Below are positions 39,066 to 47,008 of a stretch of 64,000 nt of DNA, piece after piece. The stretch lies in the NCBI RefSeq assembly GCF_003319095.1, contig NZ_QOHI01000001.1:434001-498000 (forward strand), read 5' to 3'. The position numbers and the translations under genes are program-made. Source of the DNA: Blastococcus sp. TBT05-19. Its GTDB lineage: Bacteria; Actinomycetota; Actinomycetes; Mycobacteriales; Geodermatophilaceae. The notes under the pieces were generated by a model. The model saw only the letters and a list, made by a program, of their open reading frames with translations. It searched no databases and was not told where the DNA came from. How positions within the stretch are numbered: position 1 is the first letter of the stretch; every line of letters starts with the position of its first letter.

Positions 39066-39640
39066 GCCGACCACCGGACCGTGTCGGCGACCGCCTCGAA
39101 CAGCACCGCCAGTGCGTCGGCCACCGCCACCAGCGGGCTGGAGAAGCTGAGCAGCAGCAGGGTTCCCGCCGGGCCCATGAACGTGTAGTCGACGAGCAGC
39201 ACCTCACGGGTGGGGTCCACGCCCAGCTCGGAGGTGCCCAGGCTGTCCACGCGCTGGCGCCGCACGCAGCGGCCGGAGCCGAGCTCGACCAGTGCGGGGC
39301 GGGCCTTCTCGTCGTCCATGTCCCGGGCCACCGCCTCCAGGGACGGGAGGTCGGGCGGCAGGGGGAGGAGGCTGACGACGAGGCTCATCCCGATCGGGAC
39401 ACCGGCCACCGGCTCGAGGCTCACGTACATGTCCACGCCACCGCCCGCCCGTGCGTGCCGCGCCTGGTCGAGCAGGGCCTGGGCGGTCTCCCGGCGGAGC
39501 ACGGGCTGGTTGTCGATGCCGCGGAACTGGCGCTCCACGGCGCCGTCCACGGCCCGGCGCAGGACGGCGTCGTCGGTCAGCGGCAACCGCCACCAGTCGT
39601 CGGGGACGACGAGGCCGAGCTGGGTGGGAACGGTGGTCAC
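39062..39640 (-). CDS. Hypothetical protein, second of three related proteins in T7SS-associated operon
   Basis: 192 residues, predicted cytosolic. It begins TQLGLVVPDDWWRLPL, contains a helix (AQALLDQARHARAGGG), strands MYVSLEP and GMSLVVSLLPLP, a strand block LLLLSFSSP and a C-terminal helix (DALAVLFEAVADTV). The order of these elements matches its neighbours on both sides. GTG 39640 overlaps the preceding stop (GTGA). Function unknown; the fold may be Mog1/PsbP-like, an impression that needs structure prediction. Confidence 0.6.
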   Translation of the reverse strand: MTTVPTQLGLVVPDDWWRLPLTDDAVLRRAVDGAVERQFRGIDNQPVLRRETAQALLDQARHARAGGGVDMYVSLEPVAGVPIGMSLVVSLLPLPPDLPSLEAVARDMDDEKARPALVELGSGRCVRRQRVDSLGTSELGVDPTREVLLVDYTFMGPAGTLLLLSFSSPLVAVADALAVLFEAVADTVRWSA

Positions 39641-40200
39641 CACACCTCCACGAGTGCGTCCCGGGCGATGGCGTCGGCCGTGGCGGCCAGCTCGGCGGCG
39701 TCGGGCCGTCCCGCGGGCCACTGCACGCGCAGCACGACCGCCCCGGGGGCGCCGGGCGGCACCACGACGTGCAGCACCTGCTCGGTGAGCCGGTCGAGCT
39801 CGTCGCGCGCGGTTCCGCGCAGCCGCACCGCCGGCGCGCCGGTCAGCCGGGTCCGGGTCTCCTCCACGGGCGCGCCGGTGCGTGCCATCGCCCGGCGGGA
39901 GGAGGAGGCGAACGCGGCCGGCCCCCGTCGCAGCCAGGAGCGCCGCCGGGTCGGGTAGGTCAGCAGCAAGGCGCGTACCCGCGGCGCCTCGGGGTCCAGG
40001 TGGACCAGCGTCTCGACCGAACCGGTGACGTCGTCGAGGTAGGTCAGGTCGACCAGCTCGTCGGCGACGGCCTGGCGCTCGGCCTCGTCGGCGTCGCGGA
40101 GCTCGTGGTCGAGGAGCCGGGCGATCCAGGCATCGGGGTCGTCGCGCTCCAGCTCGTACCAGCCGCGAGGCAGCGCCAGCCGGGTGGTGAACGACGTCAC
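39637..40200 (-). CDS. Hypothetical protein, first of three related proteins in T7SS-associated operon
   Basis: 187 residues, predicted cytosolic. It begins TRLALPRGWYELERDDPDAW and shows the helix, strand, strand, helix order of its two downstream neighbours: strand pair ETLVHLDP and ALLLTYP, late strand AVVLRVQWP, then a C-terminal helix ending LVEVW. GTG 40200 overlaps the membrane-protein stop by 4 bp (GTGA) and its own stop overlaps the next start. No enzymatic motif is seen. Confidence 0.6.
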   Translation of the reverse strand: MTSFTTRLALPRGWYELERDDPDAWIARLLDHELRDADEAERQAVADELVDLTYLDDVTGSVETLVHLDPEAPRVRALLLTYPTRRRSWLRRGPAAFASSSRRAMARTGAPVEETRTRLTGAPAVRLRGTARDELDRLTEQVLHVVVPPGAPGAVVLRVQWPAGRPDAAELAATADAIARDALVEVW

Positions 40201-41396
40201 CGGGGGGCGTCCAGCACGCGGGCCAGCCCGCGCAGGAGGACCGGTCCCCAGAGGAAGGTGGCGTTGAGCAGCCCCAGCACGAGGGTCGCCCGGGACTCGT
40301 AGCCCCAGGCGACGCCGGCGAGCGGGGCGATCGTGACGCCCACGTTCAGCTGGCCGTCGCGGATGACGCCGAGGCCGCCCGGCGGCTCGAAGTTCTGCAG
40401 GTACACGCGCTCCGAGCGAGGGCGCAGGAGGATCTCGCCCGCCACCGGGCCCAGGCCCTCGCCGGAGGTCCGTTCCACGGGGATGCCGCGCTGCCGGAAG
40501 GCCTCGAGCCGGCCGGCGTCCTCGCCGAACCACTGGTCCCACGGCAGCCGGACCACCTGGCGGCCGAGACCGTCGACGAGGTCGAGCCGCTCGGGCCGGT
40601 CCGCGCCGGGTGGGGTGACGACCAGTGCCTTCTGCACCCCGAGCGGGGAGGACGGGCCGTCGACCCGGAACTGGAGGCGGGTGGCGTCGCGGACGACCAG
40701 CGTCTCCGCCGGTCCCGCGGGCCCGGTCAGGACGAGGCGGGCGGTCCGGCGGAACAGGCGGGTGGTCGGCACGGAGGGGCGGGGCGTGATCTCGTCCCCC
40801 GCCGGCAGGTGGCGTCCGCGCCGACGCCGCAGGAGCTGCTCGACGGCGAGCACGAGGGCGCAGGCGGTCGTCAGGGCGAGGGTGGCGGGGGCCAGGTCCG
40901 GCAGCCCCACCAGGGGGGCCAGGACGTAGGAGGTCAGCAGCCACAGCACCGCCGAGACGTACATCGCGATGCTCACCCACCAGGCGGACGACCTGCGGGT
41001 GCTCCCGGGCCGCACGTCCACCGGTGCGGTGACCTTCCTGCGCACCACGGGCAGGCCGGCGGCGGCGGCCAGCTCCTGGAGCCCGGTCCACTCGACCGGG
41101 TCCTCCAGCCCGCCGCGGCTGCGGTCGGACAGGTCGACCTCGGGGGGTGTCCAGTCGGCGAGGTCGAGCACGGCGACCGGCTGCTGGTCCCGGCCGAGGA
41201 ACGCGGCGACGCCTGCTCCGCCCTCGGTCGCGGACCAGACCACCGTCTCCACGTCCTCACCGACGCGCAGGACGCGCTGCCCGGCACTGGTGTCGAGCAC
41301 GACCTCCCCCGCCCGGGCGGTCACGGTCGCGGCGACCGCCCTCGGCTCGCGCCCGCCGCCGCTGCGCAGCCGCACCTCGGTGCCCGCTCGCGTCAT
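40197..41396 (-). CDS. Membrane protein in T7SS-associated operon
   Basis: 399 residues. An N-terminal soluble region (1-135) is followed by two transmembrane helices (about 139-161 and 166-188), a soluble middle (about 200-350) and a hydrophobic C-terminus (about 360-395). No family is recognised. It overlaps the T7SS-signal-bearing gene (ATGA) and the next small gene (GTGA). Possible roles are an immunity protein against a membrane-acting effector, or an envelope adaptor; both are speculation from position. Confidence 0.62.
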   Translation of the reverse strand: MTRAGTEVRLRSGGGREPRAVAATVTARAGEVVLDTSAGQRVLRVGEDVETVVWSATEGGAGVAAFLGRDQQPVAVLDLADWTPPEVDLSDRSRGGLEDPVEWTGLQELAAAAGLPVVRRKVTAPVDVRPGSTRRSSAWWVSIAMYVSAVLWLLTSYVLAPLVGLPDLAPATLALTTACALVLAVEQLLRRRRGRHLPAGDEITPRPSVPTTRLFRRTARLVLTGPAGPAETLVVRDATRLQFRVDGPSSPLGVQKALVVTPPGADRPERLDLVDGLGRQVVRLPWDQWFGEDAGRLEAFRQRGIPVERTSGEGLGPVAGEILLRPRSERVYLQNFEPPGGLGVIRDGQLNVGVTIAPLAGVAWGYESRATLVLGLLNATFLWGPVLLRGLARVLDAPR

Positions 41397-42835
41397 GGGG
41401 CGGCCGGGGTGCTCGGGATGCTCGACGACGGCACCTCGAAGCCCTCGGGGAGCTGGGACGCCGGCGCGTCGACGTGCGCCGGCGGGGGGTTGTCGCCGGC
41501 CACGAGTCCCCACACCTCCCCGCCGTCGCGACGAGCAGCCCACAGGTTCGCACCGACCGCGCCGGCGCTCTGGCCTCCGGTCAGCACCGCCCCCGCAGCC
41601 AGCTCGCCGTTCCAGACCTGCTGCCTGATCCCGGTCAGCGCGCGGATCTCGGGCCCGACGTCGACGTAGTTCCCGACCGCCTGCCAGTTCCCGCCCGCGA
41701 AGGCGGCGCGCGTCTCGGTCCACCCGGCGGTCCACGTCGTCCGCGGGTGACGCAGCGCGGAGAGCGCGTCGGCCACCACCGCCCGCGGAGCCCTCACGCC
41801 CTCCGCCAGGCCGTCGGTGAGGTTGCCGAGGTAGCCCCGGTCCCCGTGCGCCCGCTGGGGCGCGCGCATCCGGCCACCGATGAGCTGGAAGGCGCCGTCC
41901 CGGCGCGCCCGGGAGTTGCCGCTCACGAGCGCCCGGGCGCGGGTGAACGCACGGCCACGGGTGGCCATCGCGGTCAGCTTGGCGCCGCTGGCGAGCACCC
42001 GGCCGAACCCGAACAGCGCGAGCCCCAGCAGGTCGGACTTGATCTGGTCCAGGCGGTCCTTCCCGCTGAGCTGCAGCCCCACGTTGAGGAGCAGCGAGGC
42101 CGCCGTCAGGAGCAGGGTGGCCGCGGCCAGGACTTGACCCACCACGGGCACCCAGCACAGCACGAGCGCCAGGATCCCGGTGATCGCGGCGAGCGCACTG
42201 GCGATGTTGGCGAGGCTCTTGACGACGCCGAGGGCGTTGTCCTTCCAGCTGTCGTTCAGCCCGTCGCCGTCGATCGCCTCCTGCAGCAGGCCCGCGGCGC
42301 GGTTCGCGGCCGCGTGCTGGTCGTCGTGCGCTCGCTGGACGTCGTTCTTCGCCCGCTGCAGCTCCGAGGAGGCGTGCTCGAGGTCGCGCTGTGCCGCGTT
42401 GCGGGCAGCGGTGACGGTCGGGTCCTCGGGCTCCCCGGCGACCGTGGGGGTGTTCCCCAGCCGGTCCAGGCTGCGCTGGGCGGACTCCTCCAGGTCGCGT
42501 GCCTGGCGGGCGCGGGACAGGGCGGCGTCGGCGGTGACCTGGGCGGCGTGCTGCTCCGGGTGGTAGCCCTCCAGGGCCTCCGCGGCGGCGGCGTACCGGG
42601 TCTGCAGCCGGCCGACCTGCTCCGACAGGTCACGGGTGCGCTCGCGCAGGGCCTCGCCACCCTTGCCCTGGTAGGCGGTGCCGTCGGCGATGCGCCCGAG
42701 GTTCGCCGACGCCGTCGCCACCGCCTCGGCGGTGCGGCGGTAGCGCAGGGCCAGGTCGGCGACCCGGTCGGGATCCCCCGGGGTCGGATCGCTGCTCCAA
42801 TCCACGGGTGACCAGTCGCGAGGCCGGCCCATCAC
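41393..42835 (-). CDS. Putative T7SS-exported protein (T7SS-signal-like N-terminus, unknown C-terminus)
   Basis: 480 residues. The N-terminal about 185 residues carry the layout of the actinobacterial T7SS_signal domain: DWSPVDWSSDPTPGDPDRVADLA (two parts, 7-16 and 17-29), then AYQGKGGEALRERTRDL and long helices with an A-rich heptad pattern. A hydrophobic hairpin follows (about 207-256). The last about 220 residues match no toxin I know and end in a Pro/Ser-rich tail. Start GTG 42835 overlaps the upstream stop (GTGA); ATG 42832 is an alternative. Export and toxicity are inferred. Confidence 0.72.
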   Translation of the reverse strand: MMGRPRDWSPVDWSSDPTPGDPDRVADLALRYRRTAEAVATASANLGRIADGTAYQGKGGEALRERTRDLSEQVGRLQTRYAAAAEALEGYHPEQHAAQVTADAALSRARQARDLEESAQRSLDRLGNTPTVAGEPEDPTVTAARNAAQRDLEHASSELQRAKNDVQRAHDDQHAAANRAAGLLQEAIDGDGLNDSWKDNALGVVKSLANIASALAAITGILALVLCWVPVVGQVLAAATLLLTAASLLLNVGLQLSGKDRLDQIKSDLLGLALFGFGRVLASGAKLTAMATRGRAFTRARALVSGNSRARRDGAFQLIGGRMRAPQRAHGDRGYLGNLTDGLAEGVRAPRAVVADALSALRHPRTTWTAGWTETRAAFAGGNWQAVGNYVDVGPEIRALTGIRQQVWNGELAAGAVLTGGQSAGAVGANLWAARRDGGEVWGLVAGDNPPPAHVDAPASQLPEGFEVPSSSIPSTPAAP

Positions 42836-43116
42836 TCGCCCCTCAGGGCAGCGACCAGGTGCTGCTCGATGTCCTCGAAGGCCTTGCCGGCCTCCTCGAC
42901 GACCTCACCGAGGCCGTCGATGCCGTCGCGGAGGTCGTTGCGGCGGTCGTCCCAGGAGCCCTGCATCTCGTCCAGCGTGTCGGCGAGGCGCCGGTGCCCG
43001 ACCGCGTCGGAGTAGTCCTCGACGATGTTCTCCGCGTCGCGCAGCTCTCCCGCGAGCAGGCGCAGCGCGGCGCCGGTCTCCCGGAGCTCCTGCGTGTCCA
43101 ACTTCAGATCGGGCAC
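42832..43116 (-). CDS. ESAT-6/WXG100-like small helical protein
   Basis: 94 residues, almost all helical, with two long amphipathic helices joined near QGSWDDRRND (about 52-61). The central tryptophan turn and length suit the WXG100/ESAT-6 superfamily, though the exact W-x-G triplet is not present (SWDD). It would be the partner or co-substrate of the T7SS-signal protein encoded next, with which it overlaps by 4 bp. Start GTG 43116 has a GGAGGCGG purine stretch upstream. It is the first gene of the six-gene operon. Confidence 0.68.
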   Translation of the reverse strand: MPDLKLDTQELRETGAALRLLAGELRDAENIVEDYSDAVGHRRLADTLDEMQGSWDDRRNDLRDGIDGLGEVVEEAGKAFEDIEQHLVAALRGE

Positions 43117-43145
43117 GACCCCCGCCTCCCCTCACGTCCCGGCAG

Positions 43146-43173
43146 AGGATATGGGTTCTGGTCGTCTCCTGAA
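43146..43173 (-). promoter_or_regulatory. Candidate promoter of the T7SS-associated operon
   Basis: Read on the minus strand, TTCAGG (complement of 43168-43173) and TATCCT (complement of 43146-43151) are separated by 16 bp. TATCCT fits the actinobacterial TANNNT -10 consensus and lies 30 bp upstream of the first start codon. The -35 match is weak. Confidence 0.3.
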
Positions 43174-43251
43174 CTGCCGGAGGGTCACCTGTGGATCGCC
43201 GCCCCCGATCCAGCGGCGGCAGGAGTGGCGCCCGGCAGGGACCATGGACGC

Positions 43252-44109
43252 GTGACCGTCGCTCCTCCCGCCGTCCCGGGGACCGGTGCCGCGCTCGACG
43301 CGCTGGCCGACCTCGTCTCCGACGGCGACGCGCTGGTGCTCTCCGGTGCCGGCCTGTCCACCGACTCGGGCATCCCGGACTACCGCGGGGCCACCGGCAG
43401 CCTGCGCCGGCACACCCCGATGACCTACCAGACCTTCACCCGCGACCCGCGCGGCCGGCACCGGTACTGGGCGCGCAGCTTCGTGGGCTGGCGGCAGATG
43501 CGCGACGCCCGCCCGAACGCCGGGCACCGCGCCATCGCCTCGCTGCAGGCCGCGGGGCTGCTCGGCGGCGTCATCACCCAGAACGTCGACGGGCTGCACC
43601 AGGCCGGCGGCGCCCGCGACGTCCTGGAGCTGCACGGCGGCCTGGACCGCACCGTGTGCCTCGGGTGCGGGGACGTCGCCGGGCGCGCCGAGCTCGACGC
43701 GCGGCTGCAGGCGGTCAACCCCGACTTCGGCCCGCGGGTCGAGGAGATCAACCCCGACGGCGACGCGGAGCTCCCCGACGAGGTGCTCGACGGCTTCGTG
43801 ATGGTCGACTGCCTGGCCTGCGGCGCCGGCCCGCTCAAGCCCGACGTCGTCTTCTTCGGCGAGACGGTGCCCCGCGACCGGGTCGACCTCTGCTTCTCGC
43901 TGGTCGAGGGGGCAGGCAGCCTCGTCGTGCTCGGCTCCTCCCTGACCGTCATGAGCGGCTACCGGTTCGTGCTGCGCGCGGCGAAGCTCGGCATCCCGGT
44001 CGCGATCGTGAACGTCGGCCCCACGCGCGGCGACGCCAAGGCCGACGTCCGGGTCGACGCCCCGCTGGGCGTCGTCCTGCCTGAGCTGGCCGCGCGCCTG
44101 GCGGCATGA
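43252..44109 (+). CDS. Sir2-family NAD-dependent protein deacylase
   Basis: 285 residues. NAD-binding block GAGLSTDSGIPDYRG (about 31-45), TQNVDGLH (about 105-112), catalytic His in LELHGG and a four-cysteine zinc site (CLGC and CLAC) are all present, followed by VVFFGETVP and the C-terminal GSSLTV block. It removes acyl groups from lysines using NAD. Start GTG 43252 lies 135 bp from the divergent T7SS operon. Its stop overlaps the next gene (ATGA). Confidence 0.93.
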   Translation: MTVAPPAVPGTGAALDALADLVSDGDALVLSGAGLSTDSGIPDYRGATGSLRRHTPMTYQTFTRDPRGRHRYWARSFVGWRQMRDARPNAGHRAIASLQAAGLLGGVITQNVDGLHQAGGARDVLELHGGLDRTVCLGCGDVAGRAELDARLQAVNPDFGPRVEEINPDGDAELPDEVLDGFVMVDCLACGAGPLKPDVVFFGETVPRDRVDLCFSLVEGAGSLVVLGSSLTVMSGYRFVLRAAKLGIPVAIVNVGPTRGDAKADVRVDAPLGVVLPELAARLAA

Positions 44110-44405
44110 CCCGCGAGGTCGAGCACACCGAGGACGGCCGCTGGATCGTCGTCGACGGGCGCCGCTGGCGCACCGCCGACCCGGCCCTGCCCGACGACGT
44201 CCGGGCCCGGCTGCTGCACCACCTGGGCGTGGCCCGGTCCGGCGTGCGCACCGCCAAGGGGGACGACGACGCCGTGGCCGCCGCCCGCGCCCGGGTGCAG
44301 CTGGCCAAGACCGGGCTGGGGGAGCGGGGCCCCGCCTGGTGGGACCAGGACGACGACGAACGGCGGGAGCGCTGGGAGCAGGCGCTGCGGCAGCTCGAAG
44401 GTTGA
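44106..44405 (+). CDS. Conserved small protein (actinobacterial, unknown function)
   Basis: 99 residues, charged, no membrane segment. GRWIVVDGRRWRTADPALP and ARLLHHLGVARSGVR are the conserved blocks of an actinobacterial family often labelled as Tol-related without support. The rest is helical and ends with a Trp/Glu/Arg-rich tail (GPAWWDQDDDERRERWEQAL). Start ATG 44106 overlaps the sirtuin stop, so it may serve with it. Confidence 0.7.
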   Translation: MTREVEHTEDGRWIVVDGRRWRTADPALPDDVRARLLHHLGVARSGVRTAKGDDDAVAAARARVQLAKTGLGERGPAWWDQDDDERRERWEQALRQLEG

Positions 44406-44436
44406 CCTCCCGCGGGACAGGGCAGGAACCGCCGCG

Positions 44437-45351
44437 ATGCAGACCTTCGTGCCGGTTCCCGACTTCGTGGAGAGCGCCCGGCTCCTGGACTCCCCGCGAC
44501 TGGGCAAGCAGCGGGTGGAGACCCTGCAGATCCTGCGGGCGATCGAGCTGCCCGACTACGGCTGGGCCAGCCACCCTGCGGTGCTCATGTGGAAGGGACG
44601 CACCCCGGCGCTCGTGGCCTACGGGCTGGCGATGGCCCGGGTGTGGCGCGAGCGCGGGTTCGCCGACAGCACCGAGACGCAGATCGGCGAGTTCGCGCCC
44701 GACGTCGTCGACCGGCCGCAGTCGGAGCTGGCCGAGGCGGGGCTGCTGCCCTCCTGGATCGGGAACGAGGAGCTGCACCTCTCGCACCGGTCGAACCTGC
44801 TGGCGAAGGACCCGGAGTTCTACCGCGCCCGGTTCACCGAGCTCTTCGGACCGGAGCCCGACGACCTGCCCTACCTCTGGCCCGGCCCGGACGACCTGCC
44901 GCCGGCACCCGCGCCCGAGGGCGTGCGGGTGTGGGTGGCCCGGCCGCGCAACCACAACGAGCTGGGCGCCTGCCTCGCGGCCGGCGTGGTGGGGCTCGGC
45001 ACGCAGTCGGGGATCGACGTCGACGCGCAGGGCATGAACCCGGCGGAGCTGCGGGCCCTGGCCAAGGAGATCTCCGGCCGCCGACCGGCGAAGGACCTGC
45101 GCCAGCTCTCCGCGTTCCTCGACGAGGTGCGGCCCGGTGACCCGGTGGCGCTCCCGATCGAGCACGGGGCCGGGCTGCTCCTGGGCGAGGTCGTGGGGGA
45201 CTACCTGTTCCAGGGGCGGGAGCTGCTGCCGCACCGGCGCTTCGCGCGCTGGGACCGGGTGGTGCCGCGGGCGGCCGCCCGGCCGCCCGCGACGCTCCAG
45301 GACCCGCGCGCCCTGTTCCAGGTGGTCCTCGACCCCGCCGTCCTGCGCTAG
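44437..45351 (+). CDS. MSMEG_6728-family protein fused to a PUA-like (Mrr/McrB-type N-terminal) domain
   Basis: 304 residues. Residues 1-150 (MQTFVPVPDFVESARLLDSP, LGKQRVETLQIL, HPAVLMWKG, LLPSWIGNEELHLSH) match the MSMEG_6728/pyrimidine-dimer-glycosylase-like family. Residues about 165-285 (VWVARPRNHNELGACLAAG, VGLGTQSG, VRPGDPVALP, GEVVGDYLF) look like the PUA/EVE-like domain found at the front of some restriction enzymes, which binds modified DNA. Function of the fusion is inferred as DNA-base recognition. ATG 44437 is the start. It ends sharing CTAG with the convergent thioesterase gene. Confidence 0.72.
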   Translation: MQTFVPVPDFVESARLLDSPRLGKQRVETLQILRAIELPDYGWASHPAVLMWKGRTPALVAYGLAMARVWRERGFADSTETQIGEFAPDVVDRPQSELAEAGLLPSWIGNEELHLSHRSNLLAKDPEFYRARFTELFGPEPDDLPYLWPGPDDLPPAPAPEGVRVWVARPRNHNELGACLAAGVVGLGTQSGIDVDAQGMNPAELRALAKEISGRRPAKDLRQLSAFLDEVRPGDPVALPIEHGAGLLLGEVVGDYLFQGRELLPHRRFARWDRVVPRAAARPPATLQDPRALFQVVLDPAVLR

Positions 45352-45761
45352 CCGGGCAGCGGCACGTTCTGCAGCCGCACCTGCCCGCGCGCGACCAGCT
45401 TGCCGTCACCCCGGGTGAGCTGGACCTGCCAGAGCTGCTGGGTGCGGCCCTGCTGGACCGGCTCGGCGACGACGTCGACCCGGCCGCTGGTCATGCTGCG
45501 GAGGAAGTCGGTGTTGTTGTTGACGCCGACGGCGAACTGGCCGTGGTCCTGCACCGCGAGGCTGGCGCCGATGCTGGCGGCGGACTCGACGACGGAGCAG
45601 TAGAGCCCGCCGTGGACCACGCCCCACGGCGTGTGCTGGTCGGGTCCCAGGTCGACGTGCCCGGTGACCCGGGTGCCGGTGGCCTCGCCGACCTGGAACT
45701 GCATCGCGGCGACGAACGCGCCGGCGGCCGTGAGGTCGACCGGCGGACGGTCGGCGGTCAC
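45348..45761 (-). CDS. PaaI-family hotdog-fold thioesterase
   Basis: 137 residues, single hotdog domain. HTPWGVVHGGLYCSVVESAAS holds the conserved helix with the HGG motif, and NNNTDFLRSMTSGRVDVVAEP follows. Such enzymes hydrolyse aryl- or acyl-CoA thioesters. GTG 45761 overlaps the upstream VOC stop (GTGA), so the two are coupled. Confidence 0.88.
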   Translation of the reverse strand: MTADRPPVDLTAAGAFVAAMQFQVGEATGTRVTGHVDLGPDQHTPWGVVHGGLYCSVVESAASIGASLAVQDHGQFAVGVNNNTDFLRSMTSGRVDVVAEPVQQGRTQQLWQVQLTRGDGKLVARGQVRLQNVPLPG

Positions 45762-46117
45762 GCGTCCCAGACCAGGCAGAACGGGTGGCCCACCGGGTCG
45801 GCGTAGACGCGGAAGTCGCCGCCACCACCGGGCAGCGAGCGGGCGCCGAGCGCCAGCACCTTCGGCTCGGCCTCCTCGATGTCGGGGACGCGGATGTCGA
45901 GGTGGAACTGCTGCGGCCGGGAGGGGTCCGGCCAGTCCGGAGGCTGCAGGTCCGGCGCCTGCTGGAACGCGAGCCGGTAGCCGGCCCCGGAGACGACGAC
46001 CCAGTCGTCGCCGGGGCCGCCCTTGCTGATCTCCATGCCGAGCAGCTCGGCGTAGAAGCCGGCCAGGGCGTGCGCGTCGGGCGCGTCGATCACGACGGAG
46101 TGGAGTTGACCGATCAT
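45758..46117 (-). CDS. VOC-superfamily protein
   Basis: 119 residues, one glyoxalase-like fold. GQLHSVVIDAPDAHALAGFY opens it, QQFHLDIRVPDIEEAE lies mid-way and FRVYADPVGHPFCLVW closes it. His residues in QLHS and QFHL are metal-ligand candidates. Substrate unknown. ATG 46117 is the start; the open frame upstream is antisense to the YbaK gene. Overlaps the thioesterase gene by 4 bp. Confidence 0.87.
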   Translation of the reverse strand: MIGQLHSVVIDAPDAHALAGFYAELLGMEISKGGPGDDWVVVSGAGYRLAFQQAPDLQPPDWPDPSRPQQFHLDIRVPDIEEAEPKVLALGARSLPGGGGDFRVYADPVGHPFCLVWDA

Positions 46118-46234
46118 GCGCCTCATCCTGACGGGAGGTCCTGCCCGCCGACAGCCGGATACCGGACGGCCTTCGTCGCGATCCGGCCACGGGCCGGGCT
46201 GCGGCCGTCCGACGGCGTGCCGCAGGATCGGGGC

Positions 46235-46939
46235 ATGCCCGACCCCGCCGCACCCGCTCTCGGTTCGCTGACCTGGCTGCCGGCCACCGACCGCCCGGAC
46301 CTGCTCGCGGCCCCGGTGGCCGAGGCGCTGCAGGCCCTGCCCGGCCCGGCGTGGGTGGCCGAGATCGACGACGACCTGGCCGACACCGCCGCCTTCACCG
46401 AGGCCTACGGGGTGCCGCTCGCGGCGTCGGCCAACTGCGTGGTGATCGCGGCCCGGCGGGCGGGGGAGACCACCATGGCCGCGTGCCTGGTGCCCGCCAC
46501 CACCCGCGCCGACGTGAACGGGCTCGTGCGTCGGCACCTCGGCGCGCGCAAGGCGTCGTTCGCCCCGCAGGACGTCGCGGTCGCCGAGTCCGGGATGGCC
46601 TACGGCGGCATCACGCCGGTGGGCCTGCCCGCCGGCTGGCCGGTGCTCGTCGACGCCGTCGTGGCGGCCGCCGACCTGGTGGTGATCGGGTCGGGCACGC
46701 GCGGCAGCAAGCTCGCGGTGCCCGGCTCGCTGCTCGCGTCGCTCCCGGCCGGCGAGGTGCTCGAGGGGCTCGGTCAGCCGCTGCCCGCCGAGGCGCCCGC
46801 GCCGCCGCCGGCGCAGCCGCTGCGGCTGGACCGGGCGGCCGACGACAGCGACGTCGGCTGGGGGGAGCGGCCGGTCGAGGGGTCCGAGACCGACCGGCGC
46901 TACCTCGAGGACCGGCCGCCGCACTGGGGCAGCGACTGA
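46235..46939 (+). CDS. YbaK/EbsC-family aminoacyl-tRNA deacylase
   Basis: 234 residues. The YbaK core (about 60-180) contains NCVVIAARR and RRHLGARKASFAP followed by ESGMAYGGITPVGLPAG, the typical signature. Members hydrolyse mischarged tRNAs such as Cys-tRNA(Pro). The C-terminal 35 residues (DDSDVGWGERP, then RRYLEDRPPHWGSD) form an actinobacterial tail seen on unrelated proteins. ATG 46235 is the start; a strong hairpin follows the stop. Confidence 0.87.
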   Translation: MPDPAAPALGSLTWLPATDRPDLLAAPVAEALQALPGPAWVAEIDDDLADTAAFTEAYGVPLAASANCVVIAARRAGETTMAACLVPATTRADVNGLVRRHLGARKASFAPQDVAVAESGMAYGGITPVGLPAGWPVLVDAVVAAADLVVIGSGTRGSKLAVPGSLLASLPAGEVLEGLGQPLPAEAPAPPPAQPLRLDRAADDSDVGWGERPVEGSETDRRYLEDRPPHWGSD

Positions 46940-46944
46940 AAGGA

Positions 46945-46995
46945 CCCTCCTGCTCCCCACCGCTCGCGGGCTCGCGGCGGGGCCCTGCAGGAGGG
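46945..46995. terminator. Large bidirectional hairpin between ybaK-like and mscL
   Basis: Arms CCCTCCTGC (46945-46953) and GCAGGAGGG (46987-46995) are perfectly complementary. Inside them CCCCACCGC and GCGGCGGGG can pair with one bulge, extending the stem. It lies between two convergent stop codons. Confidence 0.6.
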
Positions 46996-47008
46996 CCGTT
47001 CCAGCTCG

